Assembly (NCBI RefSeq): GCF_042242105.1
Contig: NC_092016.1
Span: forward strand, 11,236,501 to 11,300,500
Length of the DNA: 64,000 nt
Direction of reading: 5' to 3'
Origin: Pempheris klunzingeri
Taxonomy: Eukaryota; Chordata; Actinopteri; Acropomatiformes; Pempheridae
Below, piece by piece: positions 25,001 to 34,854 of the stretch (positions are counted from its first letter, which is position 1; the number at the start of each line of letters is the position of its first letter). The position numbers and the translations under genes were made by a program. The notes beneath the pieces were generated by a model. The model saw only the letters and a list, made by a program, of their open reading frames with translations. It searched no databases and had not been told where the DNA came from.

Positions 25001-28000
25001 TTTTGTAGATTAACAAGATTAAGAGTCTATAGCCACACTAGCAGTTCTAAGAGGCTACGTATAGACCATCATATGCTAATTAGCCCTAAACACAAAGTAC
25101 AGCTAAGACTGATCAGAATGTAATTAGTTTTGCAGGTATTTTGGGCATAACCTAAAGTATTGGACAAATGCACACTTTGGGGAAGGCGCTAGATGAAAAC
25201 TGAGGGGATTACCGAAATCATTGCAGTTGATCCTGAGGGGGGCACAAATGTGTGTGCCAAATGGCATTACGACCCATCTCAGAGTTATTGGGACATTTGA
25301 TTTAAAACCACTAATATCAACCTCATGGTGGAGCTAGAGGGAAAGTCAGAGGCTCAACAGAGTCATTAAAATTCATCCTGTGGGGACCATATGTACAAAA
25401 TTTCATTGAAATATTTCAGCCTTGACATACATGATGGGCCAATAGACCAGCATCGGTGTCCTTATAGCCGTGCCACTAGCATTGTTTAAGTAAAACAATA
25501 CTTGGTGTCAGCACAGTGTTAGACACCTCATTTATTTTTTTATTTCTGAAATGATAATGTGTATTGTTCACCATCAATTGTCTTTATATTTAGATACAAT
25601 GAGAGATATGCACAACAATGCCTGGGGAAGGAAGGCAACCAGAATCGACTTTGTGATGGATTCATGGAGGGATGTTTCTGCCCAGAGGGGACAACCTTGT
25701 TCAGCTCAAACTCTGATATCTGTGTCTCATCCTGTAAGAGCATTTTCTGTTATGGAGAAAAGTCACATAGATTGTGAATGAAATAATGCACAGGTAAATT
25801 TAATGTTTTATTGTTTAAGGTTGCACTGGACCTGACGGCCAACCCAAAGAGGTAAATGAACGCCTAATTTTCATTAAACTCAAGTGTATTTCTTGCTGTT
25901 ACAACATTAACTCTGTTCCTTTACCCAAACAGCTTGGTGAGAGTTGGCAGAGTGGCTGTCAGCAGTGCATTTGTGATAAGGACACTCTGGGTGTTCAGTG
26001 TGTGCCGATCGAATGTCCTGCACAAGAACCACCAGTAATCTGTGGGGAAGGTGAGGTGTTGGTGAACCACACAGTGGACTGCTGTGAGAGACTGACATGT
26101 GGTGAGTGATTCAAAGCACCACACTTAACATCTGCTGAAATAATGTTTTAACAGCCACAAGTATGTTCTTCTTAAAAACAGCTTTACACACACCTTTCTA
26201 AATAGCTTCCTATAGTCAGAGAAATTGTTGTAAAGACTTTTTACAACTAACTGTAAATACAACTTTCTGGTCATTTTGATGGATGGATGCATTTTGTGGT
26301 GCTGTTGTATTATGAAGAGAGGCATTTTGGTTATATGGCCTACAGCCAGTGATATTTGCCAAAATAGTAGAAATGCAATACAGCCATTTTCTTTACCTAA
26401 CAATTTTTGTTAATCTTTGTTTCATTCTATGTTATATTCACCAATCATGGAAACATGTTGCCTTTCAACCAACAGAATGTGATAAGAAACTCTGTCCGCC
26501 GCCCACACAATGCGAACTGGGATATGAGCTGAAGGTCCGTATCTCAAATGACAGTTGCTGCCCCTTTTACATCTGTGGTAAGCTTTGTTTATAGGTTTCA
26601 GTTCCATTTATTAACAGTATTATTGTGTGAAAAACTTGAAACTAAACTAAGCATAATCCATCAATATGATTTGTATATGTATTTGTCAACATTTTTCAAT
26701 CTAGCTCCCAAAAACGTCTGTGTCTTCAATGATACTGAGTACAAGGTAAGAAATAATATACTGTATATATTTCAAATGTGCTGTATTAAGAGTGCACTTA
26801 CCTGCTATAGTGTCACTATACTATAAATTAGATATAATCTTAAGAATAATATTGAAGTTATAAATGTGGCTCACCATTCTTCTATATTTTCACACTGTCA
26901 TCAGACCAGAGTGACATCTGTTACGTGAAATCAGCTCACATAAATTAATTTTATTGTTTACAGCCCGGCACGTATTTCTCCAAAGGCCCGTGTGAGACAT
27001 GCTACTGCTCTGAGGCTCAGGATCCCAACAACAAGTTGAACACCATTCAGTGTCATCTGAAACAGTGTTTTCCTTGTCCAGAGGTATGTTTGCAATGAAA
27101 TAGAATATTGCAGTTTTTGATTTTCATTTGAAGACAGTAAAGTTGAAATGTTTAACATTATATGCAAAATCTAGGGTCACTCACACATAAGTTTCACTTT
27201 CAGAAATCTGCAAGAAGTGTACTGATAATATGTATAACAGTTATGATGAAAGGTTATGATGGACAGCTTACCTATGTTCACTTGATGATGTTAGAAGATG
27301 TAAATTTTGGGAACGCAGTCTGAAACACAGGTGTTAACTCATGACAAGACAGCAACAGCAAAACAAATAATTTTGTTTCTAGTTATGCAAATGTATTGGT
27401 TTTCTTTTCTCAGATATGAGACTTCTGTCTCTTAGAATTTCTGCCAGCATTAAAATACAATAATTTAGTTTGTGGTGTTTCCACTGAAGCGATCAACAGT
27501 CTATTCTGTGGATTATTCAGACTATCAGGGACATTGTCTCCGGAAACTGATGTTGTTGTTGAATCTTTTTAACGAAAAATATTTTGAGCACCATAAACTG
27601 AGCAGCATTCACCTTGTTTTTGGTGGTGGTATAAATGTCAGAGGTGGATATCTCAAACCTTTGCACATCAGAATGGTTAGATACCACCAAGTGAGACAAA
27701 AGGTTTTCTTTTTGTAACTTGGATGAAACTGTCCCACTATACCCTATGAAAGTATTCTGTAAACACATATTTATTAATTATTTATACATTTAACTGACTG
27801 AAGTTAAAGTTGACTATACTGATTTGTATATTTTTCTCAGGGCTATGTGTATAAAAACCAACCAGGACAATGTTGTGGGTCGTGTATAAAGACAAGCTGT
27901 GTTTTGGAAGTCCCAGGCTTCCCTTCTCCAGTAATTATTAAAGTACGTACCGTGTAATGGAAACACCTCCAGAATCAGTGTTGTCGTAGTGTTATTCAAC

Positions 28001-29760
28001 ATTGTTTGTGTTCACTTATTGATCTCCTTTACACTTCTGACAGCCGTCTCAGTCTTGGTCACCACCGAATGACAACTGTACCACGTATGATTGCCAAAAG
28101 GTGAAGGATGAGTTCATAACCTCTGAGAAACAAAAAACATGTCCTGAATTTGATCCAGACAACTGCGTTCCTGTGAGTATAATCCAGTCCTGATATGAAC
28201 ATAAATTCTTGTTTTACAGTGCACTTTGCAACCAAACTGCATTTCAAAAAGTTTTAGGACTCAGTTATAAGTTAGTTATAAATGAAAAGGATATGTGTGT
28301 TTAGTTCTACTGTTTCTGACTAATTTCTGTTTTGGGCTTATTAGTCTTGAAAAAAATAAAATGTCAAATTACTTGGTTTTAAATCTACTGACAATATATA
28401 GAAAGCAAAAATAGGCACTGCAAGTCAAATACAGATAAACGTAAATTGGACAAAGTTATAGACACTATATGCTATATACTATATAGAATCTATATGCTTA
28501 GAGAAATATGAGGGATGAAAATACACCAAATGTGCTGAAATACACATATACATATTGAAGAGGAAATAACTTTATGTTGCCTTGTGCAAAAGCACGAGTA
28601 ATACAAGTGACTCATATGTGACTTTATATCTGTGTATTGTATGTTTATTTTGTAATCAATATTGTCTGTATTACAGGGAACTGAACAAAGTGACATGAGC
28701 GGCTGTTGCAAAACCTGTAAGTATTAGTCAATAAATAAAGTCAAATTACACAATATTCCATAATATGTTTTGAAAATGTAGTTACACATAAATAAAGGCC
28801 TTCGTAAACTTCATCCACAGCTTTTAAAAGTAACATTTTCTTAATTTAAATAATTTAATTTACAAGTGAGTCCTTAGTACTTTTTTAAGTAAAAGAATTT
28901 CTGTTTTTGTTAGACTAACAAGCTGAAATTCAAAGGTTTTATATTTATCGTGATATGAAATATAGAGAAGCTCAAGACAGTATATGTTTGGCATTTTGGC
29001 TTTAAATGATTCAGTATCAAAATTGTTGATGAATACATTTGAACAAATCCCTTCATTGACAAATTTTTGGAGGGCTGAAGTTCTCTGTGTTAAAAGCTGT
29101 CAGAATTACACTAGACTAGACTCATTTTGCAAACATCTGTGGTCAAACAAAACCTATAATGCAGTTTTTTCATAAAAACAGTCTTACAAGAATACATTTG
29201 TAACAATTTAAAGGCTAAAATTCCACATATTAGATGCTTAATTTTATTGTGGAGCTAAAATTATGAAGGTTGTTAGATGCTGATTTTTTGCATCCAGATT
29301 AAAAAGATGTTCATGTGTCTTTCACAGGTACTCCTCGTTCCAGCTGCCAAATGAACAGGAACACCACCTATCTGCAGACAAAGAACTGCAAGTCAGTAGA
29401 ACCAGTGGAAATCACAGCCTGCAAGGGATCCTGTGGAGCATCTTCATCAATGTGAGTGCCAGAGGGACATACAGTGCAAAGTACTTAGTCAGTCCTGCTA
29501 AAATCGCGCAGTCAGTGTTAAGATAAATGTTTGTTTGCATTGAACAGCAGGTGACTGACTCTGATCCCATCTCTTTCTACAGGTACTCTGCGGAGAGCAA
29601 CAGTTTGATGCATTCATGTTCGTGCTGTCGAGAAATGGCCACCAGTAAGAAGGAGGTGGAGATGATCTGCTCTGATGGCAGCAGGATAAAGCACTCGTAC
29701 ATTTCAGTTGATAAATGCAGTTGCCAAGTTGCTGAATGTACCAAGAACACCACAGACTAA
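4020..29760 (+). CDS. Secreted gel-forming mucin, MUC5AC/MUC5B/MUC2 type (complete)
   Basis: This is a large secreted, O-glycosylated polymer protein of mucus. Joining 48 exons gives about 14,202 bases (4,733 residues); every junction is GT-AG and keeps frame. Exon 1 (4020-4098) encodes a signal peptide ([20 protein letters not shown]...), and exon 2 is 4276-4314. Order: D1, C8, TIL (residues about 40-379); D2, C8, TIL (379-745); D' (745-847); D3, C8, TIL (847-1215); linker exons 13237-13280 and 13429-13620; giant Thr/Pro/CysD exon 13730-21604 (1294-3918); D4, VWC and C-terminal cystine knot to the TAA at 29758. CGLCG-type motifs occur in D1 (TCGLCG), D2 (KGLCG) and D3 (VCGLCG). Dimerisation through the cystine knot and multimerisation through D3 are known for the family. 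The several CysD domains favour MUC5 over MUC2, but I cannot separate them without a tree, so no symbol is given. Least sure: exons 1-2. Confidence 0.9.
4413..9040 (+). other. Mucin exons 3-17: D1 and D2 assemblies (VWD-C8-TIL twice)
   Basis: D1 VWD exons: 4413-4671 (starts [16 protein letters not shown]), 4781-4895, 5548-5638 ([10 protein letters not shown]), 5726-5820. C8: 5898-6111 (DLCYCN...[10 protein letters not shown]). TIL: 6201-6326 ([14 protein letters not shown]), 6986-7103. D2 VWD exons: 7187-7325 ([19 protein letters not shown]), 7444-7548, 7684-7756, 7873-8010, 8117-8281 ([14 protein letters not shown]). C8: 8362-8456, 8564-8690. TIL: 8785-9040. Phases agree at every junction. 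D2 has KGLCG where D1 has CGLCG; as I recall, other gel-forming mucins also lack the first Cys in D2, so this is not a defect. Confidence 0.88.
4917..4960. repeat. TA/CA microsatellite in mucin intron 4
   Basis: Alternating TATA, CACA and TATATA dinucleotides directly downstream of exon 4. Confidence 0.8.
9041..10307 (+). other. Mucin intron 17 with a LINE/SINE-like repeat fragment
   Basis: This 1,267-base intron contains, at about 9478-9560, sequence around TAATCCCCAGGGGGAAATTG preceded by AGAATCAGAATTCC. I recall this as the tail of a common teleost interspersed repeat; the exact family is unknown to me. Nothing else is recognised. Confidence 0.4.
10308..13620 (+). other. Mucin exons 18-29: D' region, D3 assembly and linker
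   Basis: Exons 10308-10357, 10469-10572 and 10671-10822 form the D' TIL-rich part ([36 protein letters not shown]). D3 VWD: 10933-11071 ([19 protein letters not shown]), 11150-11257, 11351-11530, 11615-11854 ([16 protein letters not shown]). C8: 11992-12148 ([18 protein letters not shown]). TIL: 12331-12459 and 12660-12810. Linker: 13237-13280 and 13429-13620, the last ending in the first Thr/Pro-rich codons. D3 is the segment that forms covalent multimers in family members. Confidence 0.87.
12881..12921. repeat. TA/CA microsatellite in mucin intron 27
   Basis: Mixed TATATA-CACACA-TATATA dinucleotide run within the intron. Confidence 0.8.
13963..14262 (+). repeat. CysD domain 1
   Basis: 100 residues with ten cysteines, beginning [10 protein letters not shown] and ending CCINICK. 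WSGW is a WxxW motif, the C-mannosylation signal known from mucin CysD domains. Preceded by a unique, non-modular Thr-rich leader (13730-13962). Confidence 0.9.
14602..14901 (+). repeat. CysD domain 2
   Basis: Same 100-residue domain; differs visibly by EPIEKV for EPIEKI. Starts 639 bases after CysD1. Confidence 0.9.
15583..15882 (+). repeat. CysD domain 3
   Basis: Same domain; carries NPSMDGG where the other copies have NPSIDGG. Starts 981 bases after CysD2. Confidence 0.9.
17248..17547 (+). repeat. CysD domain 4
   Basis: Same domain; preceded by CCCACTGAC rather than CCCACAGAC. Starts 1,665 bases after CysD3. First copy followed by the TTTFSKEP variant. Confidence 0.9.
18913..19212 (+). 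repeat. CysD domain 5
   Basis: Same domain. Starts 1,665 bases after CysD4; followed by EEPTKTTTF, a Lys variant unique to this block. Confidence 0.9.
20236..20535 (+). repeat. CysD domain 6
   Basis: Same domain. Starts 1,323 bases after CysD5 and is the last full CysD before the irregular terminal Thr-rich block. Confidence 0.9.
20536..21604 (+). repeat. Terminal mucin block with a different 123-base (41-residue) unit
   Basis: After CysD6 the pattern changes. The phrase GTCACAGAAAAG recurs at 20818, 20941 and 21064, exactly 123 bases (41 codons) apart, giving tandem units (TEK..., [22 protein letters not shown]). One segment like the 342-base type follows, then a degenerate tail and the start of the half-Cys motif CFCKYMDQ. 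Confidence 0.82.
22412..23318 (+). other. Mucin intron 31, nothing recognised
   Basis: A 907-base AT-rich intron after the Cys-rich exon; no hidden exon, RNA or clear element seen. Confidence 0.5.
25100..25480. repeat. Interspersed repeat copy in mucin intron 37
   Basis: The text CTCATGGTGGAGCTAGAGG, followed by GTCAGAGGCTC, CATCCTGTGGGGACCAT and TGTACAAAATTTCATTGAA, belongs to a repeat I recall as very common in teleost introns. Ends are approximate and I cannot name the family. Confidence 0.55.
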
Positions 29761-30319
29761 TGTAAAACCTCTGAGATACAACATTTGAAAATGAGCTTCT
29801 GTGAAGGGAAATTCTGACTGTACTTTTATGAGCTTTAACACTTCCTCTCCAAAAACTATTAGCGAATCAAGGCACAATATGTGACCACCAGACACACCTC
29901 TGTGTATTCAGCAGCCCCAAATAAGTGTATGAGTTAAACCTTTTAAACAGCACCTCTGGACCTTTGTACTCTAATAATATGTGTCATCACTTTCTCATTT
30001 ACTGTCAGGGAGGCGGGTCTGCATAGGGCCCCGTGATGACAGCATACATTTGCGTAATTGTGTCTCTTTTAGCTATTGAAGAGGTTGTTCCTTTATTCAA
30101 ACCGTATGGTGTGGTGTTTTCAGTCTTAGCGGGTGTTTCTCTGCCTTTTACTGCAAATGACTTGAGAGATTAAAGACACAAGAATGAGTTCAGATACATG
30201 GTACGTGGTAGCAATACTTATGTTTGTGGTAAAATGTGAATTCGAATTTTAGTGATTGTTGGTCATTATGTCTAACAGCACCATCAATATAAATGATCTC
30301 ACAACCCACTAAATATCTA

Positions 30320-30325
30320 AATAAA
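30320..30325 (+). terminator. Poly(A) signal, probable 3' end of the mucin transcript
   Basis: AATAAA about 560 bases after the mucin stop codon; the first well-placed canonical hexamer. Positions 29761-30319 would be 3' UTR. Confidence 0.5.
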
Positions 30326-30869
30326 AGAATGTAAAAAAAAATATATCAGAACTATTTTTGTCCAATGTCTGATGTGTCAAATTCTGCCAATCTGAATGTC
30401 TTAAATGTCATTAAAACTCTCAAGTTTACTGATGATCTTGTGTTCTTGGTCTCTTATTTCTGAGCTATTTTTATGTAGATTTGACTTGAAGTGTTTGGAT
30501 GATGCATTGTTGTTGATGAGGAGAATCTCTTTATTTCAGTTATTATCATACTATTATTGCACCATAATTTATAATTGTATATGTTATATTTTCTATATTA
30601 TTTCATATTTATTTGATATGTAGACCTAACTTACCTACAAGTGCATAGTTTTAGGCCAGTTCTAATAATTAATCACCCCTAAAACATATATTTTTGCAAG
30701 GAATAAACCCACCTTTTTGCCAGTATGCAATAAGCAAAACATTGTCTCTACTTATTATGTTATGTGCAAGTTTCTCTGGTTGTAGTCATAGGAATGCCAT
30801 CAAAACCTAGAGCAGAGTCAAATGAGCAAAGAAATGTGAGAAACAGTATGATCATTTGATAAATAGTTT
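30326..30869. other. Intergenic, nothing recognised
   Basis: AT-rich sequence between the mucin 3' end and the LINE insertion; no gene or repeat supported. Confidence 0.5.
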
Positions 30870-30886
30870 AGTAATAATTGTCTCTA
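30870..30886. repeat. Target-site duplication, 5' copy
   Basis: AGTAATAATTGTCTCTA, identical over all 17 bases to 34596-34612; flanking bases differ on both sides. Confidence 0.92.
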
Positions 30887-31019
30887 GCACCCTAGACCTG
30901 CTCTCGACCCCTGTCGATAAATGTAGGCAATTAAACTATAACAACTCTCCGCAACTATTCCTAACTACTTTAAATAAGTAGCACTTTCATTCAGCCACAC
31001 AGAAGATCTGGATTTTGAG

Positions 31020-31826
31020 ATGAATCAATCCAAACGAAGTGTGCAGACTCGTCTGAAAACTACAGCCACGGATGCTAGCCCTGCTAGCCCCGGAGCTAAC
31101 CCGAAAAACAGCATGGAAGACCTCTTCTCTGAAATTATGAAGCTTGGGGCAACTTTAAATCAAGTGGTGACTGATGTGACCATAATACGGGCAGACACCA
31201 CAGAGCTCAAGAACTCAGTAAGTGCGCTACAAACACGAATGGAAGAAGTCGAAACTCGCATTTCCAATGTGGAGGATAGCACTGCTAACATGGCTAATGA
31301 TAACAAGTGGCTAACAGAGCGAGTGGAACAACTATGGCAGAGAATTGAGGACTATGAAAACCAAAGCAGACGAAATAATGTCAGGCTGGTTGGACTGAAA
31401 GTGGGTAAAGAAGCTGGGAATAATATGAATGATTATGTCAGGAAGATACTACGAGATGGTTTTAAACTGGATGGAGATGAATATGAGATCGAAAGGAGCC
31501 ACAGAAGTGGGGGACCACGACAGGATGACAATCAAGCACCACGTATCATTCTGGTGAAGTTTCTACGTTATACGGCTCGACAGAAAGTTCTTGCAGCTGC
31601 AAAGAAAGCAAAAGGGCTAAAATGGGAAGGCTGCACTCTCTTGATGTTCGAGGATTTGACCAAGGAGCCCTCCGACCAGCGGAGGCAGTTCCCCCCCGTC
31701 ATGAAGACGCTGTGGCAGTACCAGGTGAAGCACACACTCGCACATCCAGCGAACTTGAGATTCACGTGGAAGGGGAAGAGATTCACCGACGAAATCGAAA
31801 AAGGCCGAACGCTTTGTCCGGGATAA
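31020..31826 (+). CDS. L1 ORF1 RNA-binding protein, frameshifted near its C-terminus
   Basis: 268 codons. Residues about 35-120 form heptad-like coiled coil (LKNSVSALQTRMEEVETRIS), followed by the RRNNVRLVGL motif that marks L1 ORF1p RNA-binding domains and a basic C-terminal domain. In the family this protein trimerises and packages element RNA as a chaperone. Close to the end, in a run of five A residues near 31797-31801, the frame is lost: the expected acidic tail continues in another frame to about 31957, while this frame stops at 31826. I read this as a one-base insertion in a homopolymer, either a mutation or a sequencing error. Confidence 0.75.
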   Translation: MNQSKRSVQTRLKTTATDASPASPGANPKNSMEDLFSEIMKLGATLNQVVTDVTIIRADTTELKNSVSALQTRMEEVETRISNVEDSTANMANDNKWLTERVEQLWQRIEDYENQSRRNNVRLVGLKVGKEAGNNMNDYVRKILRDGFKLDGDEYEIERSHRSGGPRQDDNQAPRIILVKFLRYTARQKVLAAAKKAKGLKWEGCTLLMFEDLTKEPSDQRRQFPPVMKTLWQYQVKHTLAHPANLRFTWKGKRFTDEIEKGRTLCPG

Positions 31827-32219
31827 TATTACGACCGCGGAACAAGAGGATTACGTGATACATGCGCCATGGAGAGTGGAACTTTATCCTGAAGGAGACG
31901 GCGGGGACGGGGATCAGCTGGGAGCTGTCAAAACCAGGCGGCGAGGAGGGGCGTGACGGCGCCGCCCACAGGATCCACGCGGACCGGAATCAGCAGAGGA
32001 GCTGCTCACACTGTCAGGTTCCTTTTTGAGACAGTGCTTTTTGAGTTGAGGTTGTTTTTCTTTTTGTTTACTGTTGCAGGACTTGAAATAAGGTTATGTT
32101 TAAATTTATTACTGCAGAGGCATGGCATGGATCTATTACACTGAAATATGGAATAGTATGGTTTTACTTTCAGAGAGAGGCAAATATTATTTTTACAAGC
32201 TTTATGGGTAGTCGGTACA

Positions 32220-34365
32220 TCTATATTGTTTCATGGAACATGCAATGGTTGCATGGTTGCAGATGTTGCTTTCATCCAAGAAGCACATTTTAAAAATGAA
32301 GATGAAGCTTTGAAATGAAACGTGACTGGGTGGGGAAGGTATTTCATATTTCTATATCTAGTAAGAGTTGTGGAGTTGCTATTCTAATTAACAAAAGGCT
32401 CAATTTCATACCTTCAAAACAATTTAAGGATTCTGATGGACGCACCCTGGGCGTGGAAGCTAAAATTAATGGAGTAAAAGTTGCATAATGTAATATTTAC
32501 GCCCCAACAAAGAAAGCCCAGTTTTTATAAAATAAATTATAGAATAATTAATTAATTACATCATCTACCGACATTAACAGGATTTTTAAAAGCTTCTATG
32601 AGGAACTATATACATCTTCAAATACAACTAATGAGGAGGATTTGGCCTCCTTTTTTGAAAAGATCACACTGCCACAGGTTCCTCAGATGGAAAAAGGTCA
32701 TTTGGATATACAGAAGTAAAAACCGCTATTATGGCTATGAAGTCTGGGAAGGGGGGGGTAGGGAACATAAACTTCTTCATTACGCGGACGACATTCTGGC
32801 ACTGTGTCAGGACCCAGCTAACTCTATAACACAATTACTGGAAACCATTAAAACATATTCCAAAGTTTCAGGGTACTGTATTAACTGGCATAAGTCAGAG
32901 GCCATGCCAGTCTCCCAGACCTGCTCCTCTAATCTACTCAATGCATTTAATTTTATATGGCTTCCAAAAGACATGAAATATTTAGGAATAGAACTAAATT
33001 CAGATATAGAAGAGATTATTACAACCAATATGGAAAAACTATTAAATAAAATAAAGGCTAATTTGGAGAAATGGGGCAGACTAAATTTAACATTATGGGG
33101 GAAAGTAAATACAATTAAAATGGTTATTGCCCCACAAATTAACTATCTTACTGGAATGATTCCTCTATGCATCCCTCCACAACTACTACTCAGATATAAC
33201 AACATGATAAAATGCTTCCTTTGGGGTGGAAAGAAACCCAGAATTCATTTAGATAAATTCTATCAACCATGAAAAGACGGGGGGTTGTCCCTGCCAAATA
33301 TTTCCTATTACAGTAATTCCTTTGAAATGGCGAAACTCGCGAAACACTGGAGTGGAACGAACACGGACTTGGACTGGATCTTGATTGAGCAGGAGCTCAC
33401 ATTCCCTTTCAAACTCACAGAGACTCTCACAAACGATTAAACAGAAGGAAAACAATATGATGAATCCAATTTTAACTCACTCAAGGAAAATTTGGCAGGA
33501 CATGCATAAAAACTGTAAAATCTCTCATAACACCCAAAAATCTGCATCTATTTGGCGTAATTCTAAAATAAAAATAGGTAAACAAACCATTTACTGAGCC
33601 CAGTGGTTGAAAAAAGGTATTAGAATATTAGATGATCTTTTTGAGGAGGGTAACTTTATTTCTTATCAAACATTATTAGATAAATTTAAACTAGAACAGT
33701 TCTTAAAATTACCACCAACTTCTCAAACAGCCTCCAAGTGGTACGAGGTCTGTCCTTGGAAGACCAGCAGAGGGTGTGATTATTTAAGGAAGATGTGGGA
33801 GAAAGATTTGGATTGTACTTTGGAGGAAGGAACGTGGAAGGGGATTCTTTCCAACACTGAAGAATATGTTAGAGAAGCTAGGAGCAAATTTATTCAATAT
33901 AAAATAATACATAGATATTACTACACTCCAACTAGACTTAATAAAATGAAATTAATTAAAGATGACCTGTGCTGGAAATGCAAGGCAGAACGTGGTACAT
34001 ATCTACACGCTATGCGGGAATGTCCTCGGGTTTTCCCTCTGTGGGAAAATGTTTTGGAGTTTGTAGGGAATTGGCTAGAATGTATACTCCCAACTTCACC
34101 AAGGCTCTGTCTCCTCGGAGACAAAACAACAGTACCAAATTTAAATAAATTTAAATACCGAATATTAAAATCTGGTCTATTAACCTGTGCTCGTCTGATC
34201 CTGAGGTGTTGGAAAGAACCCCAAACTCCGACTATGGAAATGTGGAAAGTTCAAATGATGGAAACGGCTGCATATGAAAAAATGTTGATGAGACTGAACG
34301 CTGGAAATGAAGCTGCTAATGAACAATGGGAGAGTTTTGGAGATTTTGTGTGTGTAAGAAACTGA
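32220..34365 (+). pseudogene. L1 ORF2 remnant (endonuclease and reverse transcriptase, broken)
   Basis: About 32220-32250 reads IVSWNMQW, the start of the APE-type endonuclease. After a small deletion and frame change the sequence resumes VAFIQEAHF, then stops (near 32486 and 32529). At 32575 a segment resembles the region before the reverse transcriptase (FYEELYTSS, MAMKSGKGG). It then jumps directly to LLHYADDILALCQD at about 32775, so fingers and most of the palm are deleted; only the YADD block survives. Stops at about 33271 and near 33595 break the rest. 33607-34365 keeps the C-terminal part with a Cys-His cluster (CWKCKAERGTYLHAMRECP). No active enzyme can be made from this copy. Confidence 0.88.
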
Positions 34366-34595
34366 AAAGTGAATTCTAACATGTGAATATTTACATGTGA
34401 ATATGAACATATGAAGAATGTACCACACCCCCTGAACACCCACTATGTGTTGGACCCTCTCAGCTTTTCTTTAGACAATTTGTGATGGACATTGCCTGCT
34501 GAAAAACCTGCCTTTTTATGTTATTGTTTTTTATGCTTTATGTGTTGGTTCATGTTTAAAAAATGGAAAATTCAATAAAAAAAATGCAAATTACA

Positions 34596-34612
34596 AGTAA
34601 TAATTGTCTCTA
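34596..34612. repeat. Target-site duplication, 3' copy
   Basis: Identical 17-base copy of 30870-30886, directly after the A-rich 3' end of the LINE. Confidence 0.92.
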
Positions 34613-34854
34613 ACATATGCATTGTCAAGGAAGCCTAGACTCTACTTTTTTTTTTTTTTAACTTTAAAACTTAATTAAACTTTCTCAAACTTTGTTCTGC
34701 TGTCATCCACCACCACCAATACATGTTTAATAAATACAAAACAAAAAAAAATGAAATACAGTACATAACTATTATAGACATATGTACAAAAATATACTAC
34801 TACTACTACTATTAATAATAATAATAATAATAATAATGATTAATATAAGCATTA
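34613..34854. other. Short intergenic stretch with T-run and TAC/TAA microsatellite
   Basis: Contains a run of 14 T near 34647-34660 and a (TAC)n(TAA)n microsatellite at 34795-34837; no gene. Confidence 0.6.

Larger units (their letters stand above)
22200..29760 (+). other. Mucin exons 31-48: C-terminal D4-VWC-cystine knot region
   Basis: Exons: 22200-22411 ([15 protein letters not shown]), 23319-23490, 23618-23862 ([18 protein letters not shown]4), 23987-24170, 24308-24515 (ends D4; proline run), 24610-24788 (C8), 24881-24950, 25594-25733 ([10 protein letters not shown]), 25820-25851, 25933-26101 (VWC), 26476-26577, 26705-26745, 26964-27083, 27841-27942, 28044-28172, 28677-28716, 29328-29451 and 29583-29760 (cystine knot, ending TKNTTD then TAA). 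The D4 GDPH sequence is the known autocatalytic Asp-Pro cleavage site of MUC2/MUC5AC and is absent from D1-D3 here. The knot forms the C-terminal disulfide dimer in the family. Confidence 0.88.
30887..34595 (+). mobile_element. L1-like non-LTR retrotransposon, 5' complete, internally deleted
   Basis: A 3,709-base LINE lies between perfect 17-base duplications. It has a short 5' leader (30887-31019), an ORF1 with L1 ORF1p features, then ORF2 remnants: broken endonuclease (about 32220-32520), the start of the reverse-transcriptase linker (about 32575-32760), the YADD catalytic segment and C-terminal part (32760-33270, 33607-34365), and an A-rich 3' end (AATAAAAAAAATGC near 34574). The usual ORF2 is well over 1,000 codons, so more than a third is missing. 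I infer that it inserted by target-primed reverse transcription and cannot now move by itself. The intact duplication suggests a fairly young insertion. Confidence 0.9.

Noticed and set aside
27472-27717. 81-codon open frame within a mucin intron
   Set aside because: No recognisable domain; flanked by clear mucin exons; probably chance.
30405-30623. 72-codon open frame downstream of the mucin
   Set aside because: Low-complexity Leu/Tyr/Ile composition typical of AT-rich non-coding DNA.
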